DNA from: Actinomycetota bacterium
GTDB lineage: Bacteria > Actinomycetota > Thermoleophilia > UBA2241
Length of the DNA: 9,942 nucleotides
Reading direction: 5' to 3'
Assembly (NCBI GenBank): GCA_003157715.1
Contig: PMKK01000170.1
Location: 1 to 9,942 of the forward strand
The notes below the pieces were generated by a model. The model had not been told where the DNA came from. It was given only the letters and a program-made list of their open reading frames with translations, and searched no databases. Shown piece after piece: positions 1 to 5,442 of the stretch (positions are counted from its first letter, which is position 1; each line of letters starts with the position of its first letter). The translations under genes were made by a program, and so were the position numbers.

Positions 1-92
1 AGGTCGACCAGCGGGCCGAAGATCTGACCCAGGGTGTGAAAGACCGGGTTGGTCGCGATCAGGGTGGTGAGATGAGGCACGAAGCTCAGCAT
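1..92 (-). CDS. yidC: YidC/Oxa1-family membrane protein insertase, N-terminal part (runs off the window)
   Basis: Only the first 30 codons lie in the window, beginning MLSFVPHLTTLIATNPVFHT and running open to the edge. The family inserts and folds membrane proteins, alone or with SecYEG. The call rests mainly on position: it follows rpmH, rnpA and yidD on the same strand, the conserved order in bacteria. The hydrophobic N-terminus ending in a GPLVD-like stretch fits the start of a short YidC without the large periplasmic domain of Gram-negative proteins. The ATG lies 3 bases after the yidD stop with no Shine-Dalgarno sequence, so translation is probably coupled to yidD. The upstream ATG at 103 reads into a stop after five codons. 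The conserved transmembrane core is outside the window. Confidence 0.7.
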   Translation of the reverse strand, partial: MLSFVPHLTTLIATNPVFHTLGQIFGPLVD

Positions 93-95
93 GGG

Positions 96-320
96 CTAGG
101 CATGCCGCGGCGGGACGTGGTCGACGCCGCCGTTGCTGAAGGGGTTACAGCGCAGGATGCGCCAGGAGCCCAGCGCCAGGCCCTTGAGGGGGCCGTGGGT
201 GCGAATGGCCTCGATGGTGTACTCGGAGCAGCTCGGGTAGTACTTGCAGCGCGGCCCGAAAAGCGGCGAGACGGCCATCTGATAGAACCTGATGGGCGCG
301 ATGAAGATCGTGCGAATCAT
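96..320 (-). CDS. yidD: Membrane protein insertion efficiency factor YidD
   Basis: This 74-residue protein belongs to the YidD family (formerly called haemolytic domain), a small membrane-associated factor thought to help YidC-dependent insertion. The sequence shows the family hallmarks: [25 protein letters not shown] near residues 10-34, a family-typical pair of cysteines (25 and 31), the [19 protein letters not shown] core (43-61, Cys58), and a C-terminal GGVDHVP. Start choice: the ATG at 320 lies 11 bases after the rnpA stop and gives a typical family N-terminus. An alternative TTG at 335 overlaps the rnpA stop (TTGA) and adds five residues (MTKTT); it has an AAAGG only 3 bases upstream, so it cannot be excluded. 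It lies between rnpA and yidC, as in most bacteria. Confidence 0.93.
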   Translation of the reverse strand: MIRTIFIAPIRFYQMAVSPLFGPRCKYYPSCSEYTIEAIRTHGPLKGLALGSWRILRCNPFSNGGVDHVPPRHA

Positions 321-331
321 GGTAGTTTTTG

Positions 332-703
332 TCAACGACCTTTCGCGAGCAGACCGGCACGCTCGCAGACGTCGCGCACGGCGGCGGGCACGGCGCCCTT
401 GTCGGGATTATCGAGCAGATCTGTGAGCTGCGGGCGGGCGATCAACACGTAGTCATAGTCTCCGGGCAGGCGCGTGACGCAGTCGCGAAAGGCCGCGCGC
501 AAGAGACGCTTGACGCGGTTGCGCACGACTGCCCCACCGAGCTTCTTTGACACGGACAAGCCCAGGCGCGGCTCACCGCCGACCGCCGGCACCGGTTGCT
601 TGAAGTAGTGCAACACCAGAAACCGCGATGCCGTCGAGCTGCCCTGGCGATAGACCCGCTGGAAATCGCTCGAGCGAGAGAGTCGCGAACGTTTGGCCGC
701 CAT
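332..703 (-). CDS. rnpA: Ribonuclease P protein component
   Basis: The 123-residue protein is the basic subunit of RNase P, which binds the catalytic RNA and helps remove the 5' leader of precursor tRNAs. It shows the family pattern: a basic N-terminus ([20 protein letters not shown]), [23 protein letters not shown] at residues 48-69 with the RNR signature at 61-63, and a [10 protein letters not shown] strand at 82-91. The length is normal for the family with the ATG at 703, 11 bases after the rpmH stop. The same frame stays open upstream, through all of rpmH, to a TTG at 877; that would give a 181-residue form with a low-complexity extension. I prefer 703 because family homology begins there. 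There is only a weak ribosome binding site, so coupling to rpmH is likely. Confidence 0.95.
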   Translation of the reverse strand: MAAKRSRLSRSSDFQRVYRQGSSTASRFLVLHYFKQPVPAVGGEPRLGLSVSKKLGGAVVRNRVKRLLRAAFRDCVTRLPGDYDYVLIARPQLTDLLDNPDKGAVPAAVRDVCERAGLLAKGR

Positions 704-714
704 AGGCCGGGCAG

Positions 715-849
715 CTAGGCGCTCAGCCGCTTGCGCCCCTTCTGACGCCGCCGCTTGATCACCGCTCGCCCCGCCTTTGTGCTCATGCGCTTGCGAAACC
801 CGTGCGCCTTCTTGCGCTTTCGGGTGTTGGGCTGATAGGTCCTCTTCAA
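715..849 (-). CDS. rpmH: 50S ribosomal protein L34
   Basis: This 44-residue, very basic protein is L34 of the large ribosomal subunit. The translation begins (M)[20 protein letters not shown], the L34 signature, and ends [12 protein letters not shown]; the whole length matches the family. The start is TTG rather than ATG. It is fixed by the invariant KRTYQPN N-terminus and by a GAGGA ribosome binding site at 854-858, four bases upstream. It is the first gene of the rpmH-rnpA-yidD-yidC cluster and lies about 29 bases downstream of the predicted transcription start of the promoter at 885-914. The gene that faces it across the upstream region is not dnaA, the common partner, but a DUF4388 gene. 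Confidence 0.96.
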   Translation of the reverse strand: MKRTYQPNTRKRKKAHGFRKRMSTKAGRAVIKRRRQKGRKRLSA

Positions 850-853
850 GGCG

Positions 854-858
854 TCCTC
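854..858 (-). promoter_or_regulatory. Ribosome binding site that fixes the TTG start of rpmH
   Basis: The minus strand reads GAGGA, then CGCC, then TTG. The purine-rich core lies four bases before the non-ATG start of rpmH and supports that start independently of the protein match. Confidence 0.7.
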
Positions 859-884
859 GCTCGTTCACTGTGTCCAAAAGGGAA

Positions 885-914
885 AGTATAGCCAGCCTCG
901 CAGGGGAGGGTCAA
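885..914 (-). promoter_or_regulatory. Sigma70-type promoter of the rpmH-rnpA-yidD-yidC cluster
   Basis: Read on the minus strand, the site has a -35 box TTGACC (plus 909-914) and a -10 box TATACT (plus 885-890) separated by 18 bases; each box matches the consensus at five of six positions. The predicted transcription start is near 878, giving a leader of about 29 bases before the rpmH start at 849. It is the best promoter match in the window, as expected for an rpmH cluster. The start point itself is inferred. Confidence 0.8.
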
Positions 915-1017
915 CGCGCGCTCGGACCTTCCTGGCCCGCAGGTAACATCGGGTCCATCCTAACATTTCTGCCATACTCTGCCGAAAACCAGCGAGAAAG
1001 GGGAGATCTGTCGCGAC

Positions 1018-1770
1018 ATGCTGCTGTCTGGCTCAATCCATAGATTCGACCTGGCGAGCATCCTCCAGTTTCTCGCTCATGAGCTCGCGACCGGTATTGT
1101 CGAGGTGCGCGACTTCGATGAGTACGGCTTCATCTACCTGATCGACGGTCGCGTTCAGGGCATCTCGCTGCCCATGACCGACGACAAGCTCGGTGGCCGC
1201 CTGGTCAGGGCGGGGTTGCTCGACGAGCAACAGCTCTCCGAGGTGCTCATGGCCGACACCCTTCTGAGTAAAGAAGAAAAGAAAGCCAAGCCGCTGGGCC
1301 AGCGCCTGCTCGACAAAGGTTACATCACGGCCGACCAGGTGCGCGACATCATGGCCAAACAGACGCTCGATCAGGTCTTCGCTCTGGCGCACTGGCGCAA
1401 CGGCATGTTCGAATTCGACGAACCCGAGAAGATGCCCCAGTTCACGATCCGCATCACCGGCAGCGTGCAGGAGTTACTGCTCGACGCTTACCGACGCATC
1501 GACGAGGGTGAGACCATGAAGACCCGCAAGACCGTGGTCGACAACGAGGTGTGCTTTCGCTGCCCCGTCGAGGCCGAATGCAGCGAGAACATAAAGCTGC
1601 GCTACCTGAAATCCGATGTCTGCCTGTGGCGGCGCATGGGGGCGGTCATCGACGACGATTACGAGCGCGTGCAGGACTCGCAGCGGCTCTACCAGTCGCC
1701 CGAGGGAAACGAGAAGCCGACGCTCGAGACGGCGCTGGGCTCCGACGGCAGTCTCGACCTCGGTCCATGA
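1018..1770 (+). CDS. DUF4388 domain protein with a C-terminal four-cysteine cluster
   Basis: The 250-residue protein opens with a DUF4388-like (PATAN-type) domain at about 1-160: SGSIHRFDLASILQFLAHEL (4-23), a strand pair ending YLIDGRVQGISLP (40-52), then helical segments LGGRLVRAGLLDEQQL and PLGQRLLDKGYITADQVRDI, and WRNGMFEFDEPE (126-137). Such domains are found in bacterial signalling and motility-linked proteins and have no known enzymatic activity. The C-terminal part (179-202) holds Cys179-x2-Cys182-x5-Cys188-x13-Cys202, which could bind a metal or Fe-S cluster; this is inference. The start ATG follows AAAGGGGAG at 997-1005, with a rather long 12-base spacer. Its stop overlaps the start of the PAS-GGDEF gene (ATGA), so the two are translationally coupled. 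I see no convincing -35/-10 pair upstream. Confidence 0.85.
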   Translation: MLLSGSIHRFDLASILQFLAHELATGIVEVRDFDEYGFIYLIDGRVQGISLPMTDDKLGGRLVRAGLLDEQQLSEVLMADTLLSKEEKKAKPLGQRLLDKGYITADQVRDIMAKQTLDQVFALAHWRNGMFEFDEPEKMPQFTIRITGSVQELLLDAYRRIDEGETMKTRKTVVDNEVCFRCPVEAECSENIKLRYLKSDVCLWRRMGAVIDDDYERVQDSQRLYQSPEGNEKPTLETALGSDGSLDLGP

Positions 1771-2744
1771 GCGCGGCCGACCTGCGACGCGGCGGGAGCG
1801 ACTTCGAGCGGCGCGCACCGGCCTGGGGACGACGCACCTTCGACCGCTTCCTGTCCGACCTGATCGACGCCATCCCTGAGGGCGTCTACGTGGTGAACGA
1901 CCAGCGCGAGATCGTCTTCTGGAGCGAGGGTGCCGAGCGCATCACCGGCTACGTCGCCGAGGACGTCGTCGGCAGCCGCTGCTACGACGGCATCCTGTCC
2001 CACGAGGACATCTCCGGCCGCGGACTGTGTGCCGATGCCTGCCCGCTCGCGGACTGCCTCTCGGACGGCCGGCCGCGCACGGTAGACGAGGTCTTTCTCA
2101 AGCGTGAGGACGGCGAGCGGCTCGCCGTCTCCGTCAAGACGCGCCGATTTGAGATCGACGGCCGTCGCTACGGGATCGAGGTGTTCGGCGAGCTCGAGGC
2201 GGTCGCCGGCCGCGAGACGGCACGGCTCACCCAGAGGCTCTCCGACGAGGCCGTCACTGACGAGCTTACCGGGCTGTTCAATCGCCCTTACATCGACATC
2301 GTCCTGGAGCAGCACTTCAGTCTGTACCGGCGCATCGGGCAGCGGTTCGGCGTGACCCAGATCGGCGTCGACGTGTTCAAGACGGTAAACGACGCCTTCG
2401 GCCGCGCCACCGGCGACGAGGCGCTCAAGTTCGTGGCCACCATCCTGTCCGACGGTACACGCAAGATGGATCTTCTGGCGCGCTACCGCGGCGACGAGTT
2501 CGTGATCGTCAGTGCGGTAGGCAGCGACGACGAGCTGCGCAACGTGGGCCAGCGCGCGCTGCACACGCTGCGCGGCTCACGCTTCGTGACGCCGACCGAA
2601 GAGGCGCTCGCCCTGACGGCCTCGGTCGGAGCCACGCTCGTGCGGGCCGGCGACGAGAGCGGCGGCGGCGTGCTCAAGCGTGCCGATGTCGCCATGCACG
2701 AAGCCAAGAACGCGGGCGGCGACGCCTTCGTCCTGCTGCCGTGA
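1767..2744 (+). CDS. PAS-GGDEF protein with degenerate diguanylate cyclase site and intact I-site
   Basis: The 325-residue cytoplasmic protein has a PAS domain (about 27-145: IDAIPEGVYVVNDQREIVFW, then GYVAEDVVG) and a GGDEF domain (about 158-325: DELTGLFNRPY at 165-175, GDEAL at 216-220, ASVGAT at 285-290). The PAS domain carries Cys72, Cys88, Cys92 and Cys97, a pattern (CPL and flanking Cys) seen in some sensory PAS domains. In the GGDEF domain the motif reads RGDEF (241-245), with the first Gly replaced by Arg, and the strand that normally reads DxDxFK reads GVDVFK, so the first metal-binding Asp is Gly200. The RxxD inhibitory-site motif RKMD (232-235) is intact at the normal distance. The protein may therefore bind c-di-GMP rather than make it. 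The ATG at 1767 overlaps the upstream stop by four bases; an upstream extension of the frame has no family similarity. Confidence 0.88.
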   Translation: MSAADLRRGGSDFERRAPAWGRRTFDRFLSDLIDAIPEGVYVVNDQREIVFWSEGAERITGYVAEDVVGSRCYDGILSHEDISGRGLCADACPLADCLSDGRPRTVDEVFLKREDGERLAVSVKTRRFEIDGRRYGIEVFGELEAVAGRETARLTQRLSDEAVTDELTGLFNRPYIDIVLEQHFSLYRRIGQRFGVTQIGVDVFKTVNDAFGRATGDEALKFVATILSDGTRKMDLLARYRGDEFVIVSAVGSDDELRNVGQRALHTLRGSRFVTPTEEALALTASVGATLVRAGDESGGGVLKRADVAMHEAKNAGGDAFVLLP

Positions 2745-3742
2745 GCGGCAGCCCCGAGAGCGGCCCAGCCGGCGGCGGTCTGCGCCGCGACCCGCTGAGC
2801 GGCGCCTGGACGGTGATCGCGACGGGACGCGATGCCCGGCCCCACGACGGCCCGCCCCGTAGCCACGGCGCCGCGCAGGCCGGCGCGGCGCCGGCGGCGC
2901 CGGCCGGCTGTCCGTTCTGCGAGGGGCACGAGCAGATGACCCCGCCCGAGCTCGACGCGCTGCGGCCCGGCGGCAGCGCGCCCGACACGCCCGGCTGGAC
3001 CGTTCGCGTGGTGCCCAACAAGTACCCCGTGTTCGAAGGCGGTCACGAGGTCATCGTCCACTCCCCGAGCCACGACCGGCCTCTGTCTGCCCTGACGCTC
3101 CCCGAAGTGACCGGCGTGGTGACCATGTACCAGCGTCGCATCGCGGCGCTCTGTGCCGGCGGGGCAGCCGCGGTCACGGTCATCCTGAACCAGGGCCGCG
3201 AGGCCGGCGCCTCGCTTTCGCATCCTCACTCCCAGGTGTTCGCCACGCCGATCGTGCCCCCGGTCCTGATCTCCGAGCTCGAGGCGTTCGCGCGCTACCA
3301 GGTCAAGTACGGTCGCTGCCTGCTGTGCGACATGCTCGGCACGACCCTGGCCGAAGGCTCGCGAGTGGTGTTCGACGACCCCCTCGTGGCCTGGACGCCC
3401 GACGCCTCGCGCTTTCCCTATGAGCTTCGTCTGGCGCCGCGCGTCCACGAGCCGGATTTTCTGCGCACCGATCCCGGCGCGGTCGCCGAAGCTCTCAGGC
3501 GCGTGCTCCGCGCGCTGGCGGCAGCCACCGCCGGCGGCGCCCTGAACGCCTGGCTGCATACCGTGCCCTGCCGCTCCCCCGGCGGCCAGGCCGAGCCGCC
3601 GTTTCACTGGCACATCGAGATCGCGCCGCGACTCGCGACGCTCGCCGGCTTTGAGCTCGGCACCGGCGTCGGCGTCGGCACGCTCGACCCCGTCGAGGCC
3701 GCCGCCCGCCTGCGCGCGCAGCTGCCGCCGGCCGGCGCGTAG
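2741..3742 (+). CDS. galT: Galactose-1-phosphate uridylyltransferase family protein (GalT-like, HIT superfamily)
   Basis: The 333-residue protein belongs to the GalT family, which moves a nucleotide from UDP-glucose to galactose 1-phosphate through a uridylyl-histidine intermediate. Visible motifs: LRRDPLSGAWTVIATGR (14-30), a Cys57-PF-Cys60 zinc pair, VVPNKYPVFEGGHEVIVHSPSH (90-111, with His111 matching the E. coli His115 zinc ligand), and NQGREAGASLSHPHSQ (150-165), where His163 is the expected nucleophile and His161 the zinc ligand. FHWHIEI (288-294) matches the conserved C-terminal histidines. An extra CLLC lies at 193-196. Length is normal. The GTG start overlaps the upstream TGA (GTGA), so it is coupled to the PAS-GGDEF gene. 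Some family members are ADP-glucose phosphorylases; with no other Leloir genes nearby, substrate choice is open. Residues 44-56 are an Ala/Pro/Gly linker encoded by very GC-rich DNA. Confidence 0.86.
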   Translation: MSGSPESGPAGGGLRRDPLSGAWTVIATGRDARPHDGPPRSHGAAQAGAAPAAPAGCPFCEGHEQMTPPELDALRPGGSAPDTPGWTVRVVPNKYPVFEGGHEVIVHSPSHDRPLSALTLPEVTGVVTMYQRRIAALCAGGAAAVTVILNQGREAGASLSHPHSQVFATPIVPPVLISELEAFARYQVKYGRCLLCDMLGTTLAEGSRVVFDDPLVAWTPDASRFPYELRLAPRVHEPDFLRTDPGAVAEALRRVLRALAAATAGGALNAWLHTVPCRSPGGQAEPPFHWHIEIAPRLATLAGFELGTGVGVGTLDPVEAAARLRAQLPPAGA

Positions 3743-3779
3743 CCCGGCGCGGGGCTCAGAGCACGGCGCGGCCCGTGAC

Positions 3780-3788
3780 TGTTATGCT
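3780..3788 (+). promoter_or_regulatory. Possible extended -10 promoter of the BON lipoprotein gene
   Basis: TGT directly followed by TATGCT forms an extended -10 element (TGn plus a -10-like hexamer). It ends 7 bases before the ATG at 3796, so the transcript would begin at or next to the start codon. No good -35 box is visible and no Shine-Dalgarno sequence precedes the gene. The call is tentative. Confidence 0.35.
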
Positions 3789-3795
3789 GGCGCCC

Positions 3796-4296
3796 ATGCG
3801 GCGCCGCTCCTCGACTCTCGTGCTCGCAGCGCTGGCCCTTGTCGCCCTCGTTGCCACCGGCTCGGCCTGTGGCAACGACGGGCGGACGGCGGCCGTCTCG
3901 ACTCTGGCACCGTCGGCCGCCGCGACCGCCACCGTGTCCGGCACGCCGTCACCCGGCACGACCGGCGTTGGCCCAGCGGGCCTCGCGAACGGCACGACGG
4001 CCGCGCCGACGCCGGCGTCGTCTCCGACCTCGATCCCCTCCGCGCCGGTCTCGGCGACCCCGGCGGCGGTCACCGACGCGAGCCTGCGCGCCGACCTGGT
4101 CCGGCGCCTGGGCGCCTCGCCGACGCTCGTCGGCCTCGAGATCGAGGTCCGCGTCGTGCATCGGGTCGCCTATCTCCTGGGCACGGTGAAGTCGCGAGCC
4201 GAGAAGACCGCCGCCGAACATGTCGCCGTGACCGAGCCGGGCATCGCGAAGGTCGTCAGCCTCCTCGAGGTAGTGCCCGGGGGCGGCGGGTACTAA
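3796..4296 (+). CDS. BON-domain lipoprotein
   Basis: The 166-residue protein starts with a basic N-terminus (MRRRSS), a hydrophobic stretch (8-21) and a lipobox-like TGSAC ending at Cys25, so it is probably a lipid-anchored exported protein. A Thr/Ala/Pro/Ser-rich linker (about 30-93) leads to a BON domain (about 94-160: DASLRADLVRRLGASPTL, then VHRVAYLLGTVKSRAEKTAA and GIAKVVSLLEVV). BON domains bind membranes or ligands and occur in osmotically induced proteins such as OsmY; the function here is not known. In-frame starts at 3775 (GTG) and 3784 (ATG) are possible; 3796 is chosen for the signal peptide shape and the -10-like element. It ends in GGGGY. The TAA stop overlaps the stop of the convergent rlmN, so no terminator separates them. 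Confidence 0.75.
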   Translation: MRRRSSTLVLAALALVALVATGSACGNDGRTAAVSTLAPSAAATATVSGTPSPGTTGVGPAGLANGTTAAPTPASSPTSIPSAPVSATPAAVTDASLRADLVRRLGASPTLVGLEIEVRVVHRVAYLLGTVKSRAEKTAAEHVAVTEPGIAKVVSLLEVVPGGGGY

Positions 4297-5348
4297 GTCC
4301 GGTCGGGGCGCGCGCGAGGCCAGGACGCCGGGCCGCGCACCCTGCCGAGAGCGAGCTGGCCGCAGGCCGCCTCGATCTCGCCTCCCGGCGAACGTCTCAC
4401 CGTGCAGGTCACGCCGGCGGCCGTAAGCCGGTCGTAAAGGGCCACGAGCTCGCGAGGCTCGGGGCGCGTGAACTCGCCGCCGGTCTCGTTGTAGGCGATC
4501 AGATTGAGGTGGTAGAGCGGACGCCGAAGACGCTCGGCCAGCGCCCGCACCTGATCGTCGCCGTCGTTGACGCCGGCCAGCACGACGTACTCGAACAACA
4601 GCTTGCGGCGGCGGCGCATCACGTAGTCGTCGCACGCCGCGAAGAGCACGTCGAGCGGGTAGCGCCGGTTGAGCGGCACGAGCCGGTCGCGCAGGGCGTC
4701 GGTCGCGGCGTGCAGGCTGACCGCCAGGTTGATCTGCGACTCCTCGGCGGTGAAGCGCCGCACGGCGGGCTCGACTCCCGCGGTCGAGATCGACACGCCG
4801 CGAGCGCCCAGACCGAAGCCTTCGGGGTCGCACAGCAGCCGGCAGGCACGCAGCGTTTCGTCGTAGTTCAGGAACGGCTCGCCCATGCCCATGAAGACGA
4901 CGTTGGTGACCCGCCGGTCGAGGTCGCGCAGACCGCGGGCGAAGTGCAGGACCTGGTCGACCATCTCCTCGGCCGACAGGCTGCGCTTGAGGCCGCCCGC
5001 ACCCGACGCGCAGAACGCGCAGCTCACCGAACATCCGACCTGACTCGACACGCAGACCGTGGCTCTCTGCGGATAGGTCATGAGGACGGCTTCGACGGCG
5101 TGGCCGTCGTGGGTCTGAAACAACGTCTTGCGAGCGTCGCCGGTCGGTGTGGCATGGGTCTCGACCGGCGCGAGCGACAGTGGCTGAAGGCGCTCGGCGA
5201 GGGCCGCGCGCACGTCGCGCGGCAGCACGGCGATCGCCGCGAAGTCGGTCGCCAGCCCCTTGGCCAGAGCCCGGTAGACCTGAGTGGCCCGGTAGGAGGG
5301 CTGGCCGAGTTCGGCGATCGTCTGACGCAGCACGTCGGGGTCGATCAT
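4293..5348 (-). CDS. rlmN: Dual-specificity 23S rRNA/tRNA adenine C2-methyltransferase RlmN
   Basis: The 351-residue radical SAM enzyme methylates C2 of A2503 in 23S rRNA and of A37 in some tRNAs. It shows VCVSSQVGCSVSCAFCASG (98-116), with the cluster-binding Cys106-x3-Cys110-x2-Cys113; NVVFMGMGEPFLNYDE (149-164), the RlmN signature; ISTAGVEPAVRRF (187-199); INLAVSLHAA (206-215); and CTVRRSPGGEIEAACGQL (315-332), in which Cys329 matches the catalytic methyl-carrying Cys355 of E. coli RlmN. All key residues are present, so it should be active. The ATG at 5348 gives a normal N-terminus (MIDPDVLRQTIAELGQPSYR). There is no Shine-Dalgarno sequence; a TAGAAT hexamer sits 6 bases upstream, suggesting a leaderless mRNA. 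The last 15 residues (RGPASWPRARPDRT) are an extra basic tail beyond the family core. Confidence 0.96.
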   Translation of the reverse strand: MIDPDVLRQTIAELGQPSYRATQVYRALAKGLATDFAAIAVLPRDVRAALAERLQPLSLAPVETHATPTGDARKTLFQTHDGHAVEAVLMTYPQRATVCVSSQVGCSVSCAFCASGAGGLKRSLSAEEMVDQVLHFARGLRDLDRRVTNVVFMGMGEPFLNYDETLRACRLLCDPEGFGLGARGVSISTAGVEPAVRRFTAEESQINLAVSLHAATDALRDRLVPLNRRYPLDVLFAACDDYVMRRRRKLLFEYVVLAGVNDGDDQVRALAERLRRPLYHLNLIAYNETGGEFTRPEPRELVALYDRLTAAGVTCTVRRSPGGEIEAACGQLALGRVRGPASWPRARPDRT

Positions 5349-5354
5349 GGACCG

Positions 5355-5360
5355 ATTCTA
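5355..5360 (-). promoter_or_regulatory. Possible -10 box of a leaderless rlmN transcript
   Basis: The minus strand reads TAGAAT (five of six matches to TATAAT), then 6 bases, then the rlmN ATG. Transcription would begin at the start codon, matching the missing Shine-Dalgarno sequence. No clear -35 box lies 16-19 bases upstream. Confidence 0.4.
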
Positions 5361-5442
5361 CCGCCTCGGCCGGCCGACCGCAGGGATACGCCGACAAGGG
5401 CAGAACTTGGAGCCGAGACCAGTGTGAATCAGGGGGCGCGCC

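Noticed and set aside
973..978. CATACT as a -10 box for the DUF4388 operon
   Set aside because: Four of six matches and no -35-like sequence at 16-19 bases upstream; too weak to call.
1551..1766. N-terminal extension of the PAS-GGDEF gene
   Set aside because: The 72 extra residues lie inside the DUF4388 gene in another frame and have no family similarity; the ATGA overlap at 1767 gives a natural start.
2879..2908. Near-palindromic GCCGGC-rich stretch in galT
   Set aside because: It encodes the Ala/Pro/Gly linker (residues 46-56) and is explained by codon use in very GC-rich DNA; no regulatory role is supported.
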